NCBI GenBank assembly: GCA_011037195.1
Contig: JAAEAF010014739.1
Location: 310,001 to 374,000 of the forward strand
Length of the DNA: 64,000 nucleotides
From: Triatoma infestans
Taxonomy: Eukaryota; Arthropoda; Insecta; Hemiptera; Reduviidae
Reading direction: 5' to 3'
The notes under the pieces were generated by a model. It ran no database searches. It was not told the origin of the DNA and was given only the letters and a program-made list of their open reading frames with translations. How positions within the stretch are numbered: position 1 is the first letter of the stretch; each line of letters starts with the position of its first letter. Shown one piece after another: positions 34,895 through 46,339 of the stretch. The position numbers were made by a program, and so were the translations under genes.

Positions 34895-35260
34895 CATTAC
34901 CAGCAAACGCAGACAGTTTTACAACATCAGAGACATTTTCCGTGGTAGCCTGCTTCATTTTTGTGGTCATCGACCGGTTTCGGGCGTCGCCCATCTCAGA
35001 ATGCGTTTGCCAGACTGGTGACAACCACAGACTTGACACAGAGCAACTTAGTCACACTAAAAACTCTTAGTTTCCCACTGAGTGTAGTGTGCCAACTAAG
35101 ATGCTCTGTGCAGTCTTGTTGTCCACTGTCTGAAAAAAGCAGCCTGAAGATGGGCGAACGCCCAACCCGGTCGATGACCACAAAATGAAGCAGGCTACCA
35201 CGGAAAATGTTCTGATGCTTTCCAGCTCTGCGGAACCAACCACCACAACAAGTTTTACAA
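34895..35260. repeat. Family C foldback repeat
   Basis: The left arm (about 34928-34999: CATTTTCCGTGGTAGCCTGC, TGGTCATCGACCGG, GCCCATCTCA) is the reverse complement of the right arm (about 35142-35216: TGAAGATGGGCGAACGCC, CCGGTCGATGACCACAAAA, GCAGGCTACCACGG). A non-palindromic spacer of about 140 bases separates them. CTTTCCAGCTCTGCGGAACC follows and is shared with 38600-38625. The small frames on both strands mirror each other for this reason. Confidence 0.88.
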
Positions 35261-35261
35261 C

Positions 35262-35627
35262 AGTTTACAACGAGTCAACAACCTATCTTCTACTTTCTTA
35301 CTATTCAGCCAGTTTGTCTATATATATATCTCGCTACCTAACTTCTGTTGTAAAGTCCTTGCAGTTTGTGTTCTCTCATTATACAGTGTTCAGCATTTAT
35401 TCTAGTATATTTCTCTAAATTCTCCCGTTCTCTCTGAATTCTCTCTCCTTCTCACATCCATTTTATTTGTAAAACTGTCCTCCTGTAGGGCTTAGCAAAG
35501 GTTGTAAATATATATATAGAAACTCCCACCCTGACTGGCCTAATTAGCGAGTAACTAGGTTGATTCTTCGTTCTTTGGATCCTAAGAATCTTTAGTGATT
35601 CACATCCCATTACACTGAGTGAGATGT
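35262..35627 (-). repeat. Family B copy, rearranged
   Basis: 35262-35400 is the reversed core arm (AACGAGTCAACAACC, TAAAGTCCTTGCAGTTTG, TATACAGTGTTCAGCATT), and 35470-35627 is the tail in the forward sense (TGACTGGCCTAATTAGCGAG, GATCCTAAGAATC). This is the left-arm-plus-tail form of the repeat at 7951-8460. Confidence 0.75.
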
Positions 35628-37360
35628 AACAGTAGACTCTCCTCTCGACTTCCACTGTAGGATATTGTATTCAATTCTATACCATATAATATGATATTAA
35701 GAGCTATTATTTAATTGAAAACAGTCTTAAGTCCGAAGAAAATGTCGAATTACAAATGGAAAAAATATAGAGGCAATAAAAATCAATCGTTTTCGAATGT
35801 ATCACCTGGTACTTTCTCTTACTGCAGAAAGAAGAAGAAGTATTTCATCGGTAACATTTTCGTAAATTTATTTCTTTTTACTTACTGCCTCATTGTTGTC
35901 AGTGGAAATATTGCGGTCTTGTCAGAGTTTTGAAAATTTTTGATTTTTCATTCTGAGGTCTCTTCAGTACTAAGAAAAATGTGTGTGTGAGTGAGTGATG
36001 TGTGTTTGTAAACAAAATATCCGGAAAACGAAAATTCGTAGAAAGCTCCTCCACCACCACCACCACCACATCAGACACGAAGGGTTCGAGATTTTGAAAA
36101 ATCTGGAGACGCTAGAATGTCAAATGTTATTTAAGTGTCATGTAGTGCTAATTAACATGTAAACCCACCACATTACTTTGTTGATGTTAAAATAATTAAA
36201 CTTTGATTAATAATTCCAAATATTTCGAAAATTGATCAATTTTATAATAATTGTATTAACTACAATCGTTAAAGTCTTTTGAGCCGTTTCACTCCAGATT
36301 TTTCCCTATTTTTATTGTAATAGCTCTAATATTAAAGTGTACAGTTTTTTATATGTATAGTTTCATACACATTGTTTTTGTAACGTTGGTTAAGGCTGGC
36401 TAGGCCCATGTCATTTCAGAGTCGGGTGAGCATGACCATCGTTCTTTTAGTATTTCTTCTTTCAATAATATATATGACGTCTTTTCAATAAATATCTTCT
36501 TTTTTTTATTTGGTTATTACTTAAAAGTAATTTGTATTAAATTTAAAAGTTATGCTTGGATCCTGTATACTTAGTTTACTGAGGTATTTGCGATCATTTC
36601 TTTTATGTTATTAAGGAAATAAGTATCCAAGCCGGCTAACTAGACTGTACTGATTAGATTTTTTTTTAGTTTTTAGTTTTTTAGTTTTATGAATACAACG
36701 GCTCAAAAGACTTTGACGATTGTAGTTAATACAATTATTATAAAATAGACCAATTTTCGAAATATTTGGAATTATTAATCAAAGTTTAATTATTTTAACC
36801 TCAACAAAGTAATGTGGTGGGTTTACATGTTAATTAGCACTAATGACACTTAAATTTGATATCTAACGTCACCAGATTTTTCAAAATCTCGAACCCTTCG
36901 TGTCTGATGTAGTGGTGATGGAGGAGGAGCTTTCTACGAATTTTCGTTTTCCGGATATTTTGTTTACAAACACACATCACTCTCACACACACTTTTCTTA
37001 AGAGACCTCAGAATGAAAAATCAAAAATTTTCAAACTCTGACAAGACCGCAATATTTCCACTGACAGCAATGAGGCAATAAGTAAAAAGAAATAAATTTA
37101 CGAAAATGTTACCGATGAAATACTTCTTCTTCTTTCTGCAGTAAGAGAAAGTACCAGGTGATACATTCGAAAACGATTGATTTTTATTGCCTCTATATTT
37201 TTTCCATTTGTAATTCGACATTTTCTTCGGACTTAAGACTGTTTTTAATTAATATAATTCTATAATCAAGTCATTAATATCAAGTTCTTAATATCATTTT
37301 ATATGGCATAGAATTGAATACAATATTCTACAGTGGAAGTCGAGAGGAAAGTCTACTGTT
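35628..37360. repeat. Large inverted duplication, ~661-bp arms
   Basis: The left arm (35628-36288) and right arm (36697-37360) are near-identical reverse complements, with a 408-bp spacer. Each arm includes a family A 5' and 3' end (TACTTTCTCTTACTGCAG and a GT-rich tract) plus flanking DNA. The two similar frames of 66-72 codons at 35715 (+) and 37221 (-) are the same sequence in the two arms, not a gene pair. The left arm has a (CCA)n run (36052-36070) where the right arm has a shorter, altered version. High identity implies a recent event. Confidence 0.95.
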
Positions 37361-37364
37361 CTTT

Positions 37365-38260
37365 AAAAGGCTCCAACGATTTTCTTTAAACGTTAGCTGA
37401 AAAGAACTACATTTATTTGAAACAGTTTTCCGGGAAAGTTCAAGAGGTTTGTGACAAAGCATTGACCGTAGGCTTTGCTCTAAGTGCCATCTCAATACAC
37501 TATATGATTCTGTCGCCTATATAATAATAATAAGAATTTAATGTGTTCCAAAAATTCCGAGTTTGAACAAAATCGGTATTCCGAAAGCATTTTTTTTTTT
37601 TTTGCCAGTGTCACATACTATGTACATTTTCAGTTATACGTGATATTTGTAAATAGGTATTATACGTAATATAAATAAATAACATCAGATTTTTTATATA
37701 AGCTATAATAATTATCTCCTACAGTTATTAGAATGGAAAGGATTTTAAAATAATACTTTGAAGCCGAAATCTAAGTCATTGCTGCCCTTGAATCGCCAAC
37801 AATAAATCGAAAAATGTTTAAAATTAAAGTGACATGATTAGATATATGTTACAATGCTTAAAGCAAATCGTAGGAAGCCCTTTTCAAAATAATCTCGTGA
37901 AAGGAAAAAACTGACTAAGCCGCACTTCCGGTTGACGGATTTCAATGAAATCTTGGAGTCTGATCCTACAATACTTATAATTTTTACAAATGCTTAGTGG
38001 TCTTCAAGGTTTTTGATAGAACTTGACCTTCCAGCCACCAGAAACACTCTATAATTAATTTTCTCCGTTTAAACTGTTTTAAACAAAAGTGATTGGGTTT
38101 TTATATGTCTGGTTAGTAATCGTTGTTGTGATTATGGACAAAGTTGAAACAAACTTAAAAAAAACCGTTCATGAAAGTTGCATTTTCGTTGAACCGATTT
38201 TCTTCAAACTCGGAATTTCGTCATCAAATTTATTTGTAATTGATTATATTGTATAGTTGA
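37365..38260. repeat. Family A fragments, both senses
   Basis: 37365-37600 is a plus-strand piece (CTCCAACGATTTTCTTTAAA, TTTTCCGGGAAAGTTC, GAGTTTGAACAAAATCGG). 37890-38250 is minus-strand (CCGCACTTCCGGTTGACGG, then TTTTCTTCAAACTCGGAATT). The middle is AT-rich. Confidence 0.6.
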
Positions 38261-38560
38261 TAGTTGATATTATATATGGTTGAAAACTTGTTTGCGATTA
38301 ACCAAAGCTGGATGACTCTGGGCTATTTTAGCGTACGTTCTATTTAGTTATTGGCAATAAAGGTCGGAATTCATGGGAAAGTCATCAGGGGCTAATTCAG
38401 GATGAATTACTACTTCATAGTTCCAAAAAACGCACAACATTGACTTTATCTCAAATTGCTCTCATGTATTAACCAGAAATCCCGTTTGGCCACTATCCAA
38501 CCTTAAGCCCCTGTCTCAGGATTATGTCAGTAAATCCATTTCTCATCACATTCTTTTGTA
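38261..38560. other. No recognisable gene
   Basis: Spacer of mixed composition; nothing recognised. Confidence 0.45.
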
Positions 38561-39130
38561 GAATCAGAGATATTTTCTGTGATAGCCTGCTGATGCATCT
38601 CTGATGTTTTCCAGCTCTGCGGACCAAACCACAACAACTTTTTTGTAGAAAACCTCAAGTAAGTTGGATTTTTTTAAGAGAAATTGGCAAGTATCCATTC
38701 TCCTGGCGACCTGTTGAGCTCTACATTCATCCGATACTATCCTACATTGCCTTTGTACCTTTCCCATAGATTTTATCTTTTGCGCCCAACGGTATCTTTA
38801 GACACTGCCTGTTCTGCAACAAGTTTACAATTATTTGTGGTTGGATTTGACTAGACAGCTTCCTGGAAAGCCTCAATGTCACATGATGCCGCCCTGAACC
38901 TGTCGTTCTTTCTAAGGTCATCATCAAAATCAAAATTTTCGAAACCAACGCTGGACAGTTGGCTGATCAAGGACATCTTCCCCTCTGATTTCACATAGAA
39001 GCTGCGCAGCTTTAGCAGCTGTACACTGATTTTTCCGTAAAAGTTACTAGTCTGTTGTAACATACAATCATGGTTTCCTAAAAATTGCACTGACTATTTG
39101 AAGGGTTTAGAGATTAATATAATATTATGG
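38561..39130 (-). pseudogene. Unidentified coding-like repeat (families C + E)
   Basis: The minus strand has two linked frames (39090-38851 and 38948-38742). The first contains GKMSLISQLSSVGFENFDF, DDLRKNDRFRAASCDIEAFQ and ends at a stop. The second continues in another frame toward a block that matches repeat family C (GGTCCGCAGAGCTGGAAAAC, 38595-38615). A related sequence lies at 21640-21860. Protein-level similarity of the two copies suggests descent from a translated repeat, but no domain is recognised. Confidence 0.4.
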
Positions 39131-39779
39131 TTGTTTGTAAACACTAGATGTATATGGTTGGGGGAGGGGGTAAAGTTCATGAAACTTCTTTAGATAGAAA
39201 AATGGTCATTTTTTTTTTATACATCCAATAAATAATTTTCTTTACAGCTACGTCTCTGTGCTTACAAAGTGTAGGTCTTCAGAACTCAATGAAGATGTAT
39301 CTTCTTTGAGAGGGCTAATTCACTTGTCTCCCTTTTGATGTATTATTATTGGTAAAGATCCTTGTAGAGCCAAGTAGAGATCTTCTTACTGAATATATCA
39401 GATTACAATGATTGAATGATTTAAGGAAATATTCATACATAAAAAAAGTACATAAATTTTCACGTTTTTTTTTATTTAGTACGCTGCCACAGAAAAATTA
39501 TCGATATTTTCAAATTTTATTCGATGTTTAGCCCATATTTTATAATTCATTTTTTTAAATAAGCAGCTCAAACATGAAACTGATCAAATCTTGAACAGAA
39601 AAAAATGTTGGGAATATTATGAGTTGGGCACAAGCACACAAACAGAATTAAAAGAAGCCTGCAGCTTTTCTCTATAAGTGAATACATTAACAGTATTAAT
39701 AGGTAGTTATTTTAGCCCAATATATTTGACTATATTATTGAGAGTCCCATACACCACACAGATTCTTTATAAAATGTTT
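39131..39779. other. No recognisable gene
   Basis: AT-rich spacer. No frame or repeat supported. Confidence 0.5.
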
Positions 39780-39915
39780 TAATTTATTGGAAAAGTCTAC
39801 TTCGCATTCATTACTATCATCTTTTGATGTTAATTATTAATTCAAATCAATGATTAACAGCAAAAGATGATAAATTTCGTAATAAATGCGAAATACACTT
39901 TTCCAATAAAACAGA
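39780..39915. repeat. Imperfect hairpin, ~60-bp arms
   Basis: TTATTGGAAAAGTCTACTTC (from about 39784) and the complement of GAAATACACTTTTCCAATAA (to about 39908) pair, as do ATCATCTTTTGATGTTAAT and ATTAACAGCAAAAGATGAT, with a central A/T-rich loop. Several bulges. Confidence 0.8.
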
Positions 39916-40734
39916 TAAATATTAATTTGATGCAAAAATACAAGTAACGTCATTATAAGCGATGTTTCAACTCAAAGTTGACCCTTCTATATATATATAT
40001 ATGTTGTTATTGTTTTTTTTTTTTAAAACTATCTATTGCTCGTTGTCAATTACTAATTTGAGAAATATATTATGATACAGACTCTAATAGACAACATAAT
40101 AGTCTCAACCTAGTACCTAGCACTGGCACTAAATGAAAAGTTACTAACTAAAACAAATATATAAATCCAACACCATGTTGTGTAAATGTTAGTGAGATGA
40201 TAATAAACACATCACTGTTCCAAGTATAAAATGAGATGTATACAATATGTGTATGTGTATATATTATGCGTGCATATGTATGTGTGTGTGTTTTTGTGAT
40301 TGCGTGTGTTTGCTCTAAATATAAAGTTGAGGCAGGTTCATCTCTGTTTCCTCCTTTATACTGTTGTAACTATATTACTATGTTATTGTTCTCATTGCTG
40401 CTGTTTTGCTATTATGGTTGTTATATTTTCTTTGTTTTAAATTTAAAAGCTTTTATTTACATTACAGTATTTATTATATATTATAATAAATAATATGTTA
40501 CCTATATATTTATTTTATTTATTATTATTTTATTCAATTTTATTTGTTTTTAATTATTTTTAATAACATTTCTATAACTGTTTTTATCTTCCTGCTTGCT
40601 TCATTACGGTATATTTCATTATATTTGTTTTTTCTTCCCTCTTTCTTTAGTTTTAAAAGATATTTGAAATTATTTGATTAATATTCGTTATCATTTTTTT
40701 TGTTTAAAGAAAAGTTGTAGTCTAACAAAATCCA
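39916..40734. other. No recognisable gene
   Basis: AT-rich; a TA run at 39990-40003 and GT-rich patch at 40245-40290, read by an 85-codon frame with no domain. Confidence 0.5.
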
Positions 40735-40740
40735 TTCATT

Positions 40741-41865
40741 ATAATGGTACTTCCGGTTTGCTGGTTTTTGGCCAAAACCTGTAACACACATATCCAGAGG
40801 AGTGAGATGATAATAAACATATCACTTTCTCCGAAGGCCTCAGAAGATTTATTTTTTAAGTCATGGTCGTAATAGTTTATGTTAATAGCAGTTTACAAAA
40901 TTGTAATTGATAAATTTTATAGTTAGTATATACCAGATATAATGAAATTCGTCGGTGTTTTTTATGGAGCAAATCGCGAAAGCTGAAAAAAAAAAACTGC
41001 TCTGTAAAAATGCACTTCCGGTTTACTAATTTTCTTGACACTCGGAATTTTGGCTATCTATTTATTTTTAATTAATTTTGTTTGGATGGTAGAATTATAT
41101 AATCAACTAAGATAGCACTTTACAAGAAAGCATAACCAAACCCCTTCTTCCAAGAGACCCCTTAAATGGAGTTTTACCCGAAGAAATGTTTCAAATAAAA
41201 TTTGTAAACACATTATATGTTGCTTAGTTTAAAGAAAATCATTGGAGCCTTTTAGAGAAACTAGCAGAAAATGGAAAACTACTTTTCAATAAAAACGCAC
41301 ATCCGGTCAACCAATTTTCTTTAAACTCGGAATTTCGTCAACATATTTAATTCTAATTAATATTACTTAGATGATGGAATTGTGTAATAAACCAATATAG
41401 CACTTTAAAGGGAACCATACCTCCACCCATCCTCAAAAAAATATTAGTAAATAAATTTTCCCGGCGAAAAGTTTCAAAAAAAAGTTGTAACTCTTTGAAT
41501 ATGTAGTTGATATATAAGGTTTAAAGAAAATCGTTGGAACTTTTTGCGAGAAAAATCACAAAACCTGAGAAAAACTGTTCATTAAAAGTTGCACTTCCGG
41601 TTAAACGATTTTTACGAAAAGCTTATTCTCAGGTCTCATGTTAGCGCTTTAAGGAAATATTAAGTTTGAACATTCTGCGATTTTTCATTTTTGAGATACG
41701 AGAATGAAAGATATTGGTCTGTCTCGTATCCCACACACACATACACAGACCAATTGCCAAAAACCACTTTTTTGGACTCAGGAGACCTCCAAACGGAGGT
41801 TTCCGGTGAATACTCGATATACAAAATATGAAACGATAATAGCAAGAGAAAGTAAAAATCTAGCA
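40741..41865 (-). repeat. Family A, minus-strand copy
   Basis: Minus-strand order from high to low coordinates: the CCTCCAAACGGAGG block with a short CA tract (41732-41747), GAGATACGAGAATG, then internal repeats marked by CACTTCCGGTTAAACG (41591), CACATCCGGTCAACC (41299) and CACTTCCGGTTTACTA (41013). The spacing of these marks is about 290 bases. The low end is cut before the terminal hairpin. Confidence 0.85.
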
Positions 41866-41892
41866 AGAAACTCGCAGCACATTATTTTTCTC

Positions 41893-42183
41893 TAATTAAT
41901 ATACTTTCTTAATAACAAATTTTATAGTTTTTATTAACAAATTAATATACTTTCTTAATAACAAATTTTATACTTTTTATTAACAAATTAATAAACTTTC
42001 CTAATAACAAATTTTATACTTTTTATTAACAAGTTAATATACTTTCCTAATAACAAATTTTATACTTTTTATTAACAAATTAATATACTTTCTTAATAAC
42101 AAATTTTATACTTTTTATTAACAAATTAATATACTTTCTTAATAACAAATTTTATACTTTTTATTAACAAATTAATATACTTT
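41893..42183 (+). repeat. Tandem array of 46-bp units
   Basis: About 6.3 copies of an AT-rich unit that begins ATTAATATACTTTCTTAATA and continues ACAAATTTTATACTTTTTAT with a TAACAA end. Units differ by only one or a few bases. It is a young minisatellite located just beyond a family A copy. Confidence 0.97.
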
Positions 42184-42922
42184 ATTATTTTTTTTTTATA
42201 ATGGTTAATGGCATCGACTGCTTTGGCCTTTAGCCATTTTTCTTTCTCAAAAATCTTACACCAATATATATACATGTACAAACACCAACTAATTCTTATT
42301 TTTATAAGTTCATGCATGTCCAAGTAACAAAAGGAATGAGTCCATTCGCAGGAAAGAACTGTCGGCTTATTTATATATCAAACACTCACACTCACACAGG
42401 TGCCGGGGTTGCCAATGCCGGCTCAGACCCTCCCCTCCTAGAATCAGTGGCTCCCAAATAAAAACAAAGTGCAGAAAAGGCTTCCTAAACGACCGAATAC
42501 TTTATTATTATTATTATTAATAACAAATTTTCCTTAAAGTCAAATTTTTGCTCATTGGCATAAACATAAAAATAGTTGGGGTTTTATTCCGTTTTATTAC
42601 ATACAGTTAACTGTATCTATGCTATAGTAGTTTCCTTCTCTCTGTGAAGATTGTAAGGGGGTGCTAGATCTTCATTATATTATACACTTTGCTGGGATAT
42701 TTGCTGAAAGCAGGAGTCTCAGTTTTATTATATTTTATATAATTTCTTATTAATTTCTTTTCTGGTAACATAATAGTACTAATAATTTTCATTATCAACA
42801 TCCCATTTTATAATACATGGGAATGGGAACCACTTATATAGGTTTTAAAATAAAAATAAAAAACCTTCACCACCACCTAATAAGGACCTATCTCATTTTG
42901 TTTTTGTTTTTTTATATATATT
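42184..42922. other. No recognisable gene
   Basis: AT-rich; a mixed-composition patch at 42330-42490 has no identified features. Confidence 0.5.
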
Positions 42923-42985
42923 GTGAAGTAAGTACTAAACTCGTTGGGCATGGTTAGTGCCTGGATTGGGAGACAATCCTACCAT
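42923..42985 (+). pseudogene. 5S rRNA-like fragment
   Basis: The stretch GTGAAGTAAGTACTAAACTC, then GTTGGGCATGGTTAGTGCC and TGGATTGGGAGAC, follows the order of the internal control region of 5S rRNA genes (box A, intermediate element, box C; the usual forms are GAAGTTAAGC, GTTGGGC and TTGGATGGGAGACC). It has small insertions. Neither 5' nor 3' end of 5S rRNA is clear. It could be a 5S pseudogene or the head of a 5S-derived SINE. Confidence 0.5.
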
Positions 42986-43394
42986 TTTCAGGGTTGCCAT
43001 GGAGACCTTTATATATCATTGGTAAAAACTTCAGTCTCTTTGCAGTCTCTCCCTTACTTGCTCTTACTATTTTATGAGAAAATTTGAATAATCCCTTCTT
43101 TTAAAAGATTTAGTTAAATTTCCATTTCAGAGTATATTTTGTCTGTAAATATTTCATTAACAAGAAATTATCTAATAATTAATTGCAATATACTAATGGT
43201 TTATAAAATCTATTGCATCATATATTTCTATGTCGAATGATTTGTCCGCATTTATTGTCCGTCCGAAACATAAAATACATTCTGTATAGCTATATTAATT
43301 AAGTTTTTATTTTTATTTATGTGATGCTTTTATATATATTTAATTAATTAATGAATTCTTACTTATTTTCTTTTATTGTTATATATTACTTTCT
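42986..43394. other. No recognisable gene
   Basis: AT-rich spacer after the 5S-like piece; a short inverted CCATTTTC / GAAAATGG-like pairing is not strong. No frame supported. Confidence 0.45.
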
Positions 43395-44038
43395 TTTAAT
43401 AATAATAGAAGAGGAAGGAAGTATTGCGATCGTGCCAGATTTTCGAAGTAGAGTTTTCACCGGAAATACACGTTTTGAGGTTTTCTGTGTCCTTAAAAAG
43501 TGGTTTTTAGAAAATGGTCTTTATGTCTCCGTATGTGAACAGAATATCTCACAAACGAAAAAGTTACAGGAAGCTCAAATTTGGTATTCCGTTTAGATAC
43601 TACACGAAGATTTCTGGCAAAATCCATCAACCGGAAGTGCCACTTTACTGAATGTTTTTATTTTCAGTGTTTTGTGATTTTCTCGAAAACAGCTCAAACG
43701 ATTTTCTTTAAACTTTCGTATATCAGCTACGCATACAAAGAGCTACAATTTTTATTTGAAATATTTCTCCGGGAAAATTCATTTACGAGCCCTTTTTGGG
43801 GGTGGGGCGGAGTTTTGTTTTTCTCTAATGTGCTATATAATTCTGTCAAACTAAAAGGTATTAATTAGAATGATATGAAATGCCAAAATTCTCATTTTAA
43901 AGAAAACCGCTTGAGCGGAAGTGCGACTTTACTGAATAGGTTTTTTCAGTTTTGTGTGTGATTTTCTCCATAAAAATGCCGACGGTTTTAAACACTAATG
44001 GGAATTGTAATCATGTGAGGGTTTCACCCCATGTGTTT
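43395..44038 (+). repeat. Family A copy with shortened middle
   Basis: The 5' end has AGAGGAAGGAAGTATTGCG and ATCGTGCCAGATTTTCGAA, then GAGGTTTTCTGTGTC, CAACCGGAAGTGCCACTT (43630) and a G-run block (GGGGGTGGGGCGGAG). GAGCGGAAGTGCGACTT (43913) and the terminal ATCATGTGAGGGTTTCACCCC hairpin, one base different in stem register, complete it. Confidence 0.85.
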
Positions 44039-44450
44039 GCTTATTATTTAGGATATTCATAGGGATAAAGATTTTAATACTTACATTAACTTACTACATA
44101 ATATCTTGATTAATACGGTTTTAATCTTGCCATCTTTGTTTATTATCACTAATTTATTGGCTATAAAATATAATACTAATAATGTGTTCAGAAATGATTC
44201 CCATCAATATGGCATAAGAAGCAAAAACAGCTTATATATTCCAGCTAAAAGACTGAAAAAATCCGATTTGTCTCCAACTATAATGTCTTGGAAAATATAT
44301 AATAACTTGCCGTATGAAATTAAAGAAATTGAAGAAAAACAGTTCAGATAAGTAGTAAGAAGATTTCTGATAGAGAAAACTTTCTACAGTATTACTGAAT
44401 ATTTAGAACACAAGTGGAAGGTTACAGAATTTTGTATAGACTAAGTATCC
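44039..44450 (+). pseudogene. LINE polymerase C-terminal remnant
   Basis: The plus frame reads VLILPSLFIITNLLAIKYN, then a HQYGIRSKNSLYIPAKRL stretch and SWKIYNNLPYEIKEIEEKQF, with a stop at 44349, then VRRFLIEKTFYSITEYLEHK in the same frame. This is the known end of CR1/Jockey-like polymerases (LTLPSLYI ... N..R....L..P ... KLYN.LP ... LL...FYS..EYL). The rest of the polymerase is missing. It abuts the 3' end of a family A copy. Confidence 0.85.
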
Positions 44451-45282
44451 CTGGTTACATGTACGTTACATTATTACTAAGAACAAAGTTTATTTAAAGT
44501 AAACTCAGTTTCTTTGTACATCACAGCTAGAATTTGTTGATATGTTATTGCATTTTTGAATACGATAAAGGTTAATTTAAAAAAAAAAAATAACAGCTGT
44601 TGGTTAAAAAATGCTATATGGCTAATATTTGACAGAGAAGTAAATGTAAAATAATTAAATGTTTAGGCCTAAATTTGTAATGTTTAAGTTTCAGCTTTAA
44701 CTATATTAAAATATATTAAGATACCCAGCAAGTACTATTAAAATTATTTCAGTAGTATAGGTATACGTGGGGGGGGGGGATGGGGGATAATAAAATAATC
44801 CTAGTCATTGACAAATCTCCTATAAAGTTGCTATTCATCATTAAATAAATTGTAGAAAATACTTAATGCCAAGTGTTCCAATCATAAATTTATTTAGCAT
44901 GTTGGAATTATAAACATTTGCAAATTATTTGCTAGGTAATTGATTGCAATTTTAAGATCAAATAATATTATATTAAAATAAATACATTGATAAAATATTG
45001 CATCCTTAACCCAAATATTTCACTAATTATTGATTATTTTAGTAAATAAGGTTACTGTGTCAAAATTATTGATTGATCTGTAGTTGAGTAAACAAACATA
45101 TTGATTTTTTTTTTTTTTTTTAAAAAAGAGAGATATTTCCTATATTATTTGCTGTAAAGTTTATTATCGTTAACGATTTCATTATCGTTGGTTAATATAA
45201 TACATAAAATGACAAATTTTCTTTATACATAAAAAAGTACTCGTTAGGGCAAACATTATGTGATGGATAGAGAGGAGAGTGA
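44451..45282. other. No recognisable gene
   Basis: AT-rich, probably including the LINE 3' UTR. G run at 44770-44780 and T run at 45106-45121. A minus 61-codon frame at 45192-45377 overlaps family B and is not a gene. Confidence 0.5.
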
Positions 45283-45660
45283 ATTGAAGATAATTTAGGA
45301 AGAAAAGAAAATAAACTAGTGGGATATGCTGAACACTGTATAATGAAATAGAAACTCAAACTGCGAGGACTTAACACTGTTATTAGATGTTACAGAATGA
45401 GGTAAGCGAGAGAATAATTAAGAGACAGAGACAGACTGGCTGAGTATTAGAAAGTAGAATGATGTTTTCTGACTAGTGTCCAAGACGGTTCAAAAGACTG
45501 TTTTTTCCGTAAGCTCTGGTATATATCTATAGAATTATCCCTCCTAGTCTGCCTAGGTGGGGAGTGACTAATGTTGATTCAACTAATGTCGGGACCCTAT
45601 GAATGAGCTTTAATGATTCGATCGCATTACAAAGTGATTTGAGAACTAGTACTCACACCC
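45283..45660 (+). repeat. Family B copy
   Basis: ATGCTGAACACTGTATAATG, CGAGGACTTAACACTG, AAAAGACTGTTTTTTCCG, TAGTCTGCCTAGGTGGGGAG and GGACCCTATGAATGAG follow the order seen at 8168-8460. The left inverted arm is missing. Confidence 0.75.
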
Positions 45661-46339
45661 AGGCAGGTAGTATGAATATTACAATGTAGTTCAGAAGATA
45701 GCGCCAATAACATTAAAAATCAACTTCATAAAATTTGAAATTTACCGCCACAAATTCCGCATAATCGCCTAAAATCTTCTTCATTTTTTTTTTCAGAAAA
45801 ATATTAAAATTAAAGTGAATACGTTCATATCTGTGCAATGAGGAAATCGTTATAGTTGTTTTCGTCAAAACTCAAGAAAACTCAACTATTTCTGTAAAGT
45901 CGTATTTCCGTTTGTTAATCGATTTTCTTCATATTTGGAATTTTGGTATACTTCTTATAAATATATATTAATATTATATAGGTGGCAGAATCATGCATTG
46001 TACTGAAGTTGGTACTTTAGAGGAGAACTAACCGCTGTACTTTCTCCATAACAAAGTAATAGTAGGATGTCTTTAGGGAAGCTAACTCTGGAAAGTACAC
46101 AATGGAGAGGAATGAAACTAGTGTTTTTTTTTCTGGTTCTAATCCTTGACGAAATTCTTAAAATAATTTTGGTACAGCAAATTGTTATGATCACTTCTTT
46201 TATGATAATCAAGGTGTGTCATTGAGTTTCTTCATTGCTGCTTTCTGGACTGCAATGTTACTAAGTTGAAGTGATTACCGAAGCGAAGAGTTCTGCTAGC
46301 ATATAAATTCCTTCTTTTATAATAATTATGTTACGGAGC
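45661..46339 (-). repeat. Family A-related composite (minus)
   Basis: AGATAGCGCCAATAACATT and the following block match 20285-20480. A TATTTCCGTTTGTTAATCG mark (45903) resembles the family A internal repeat in the minus sense. The rest is unassigned. Confidence 0.55.

Noticed and set aside
35715..37221. Two near-identical small ORFs on opposite strands that look like a divergent gene pair
   Set aside because: They are the same sequence in the two arms of the inverted duplication, start inside a family A region, and have no domain or coding signature.
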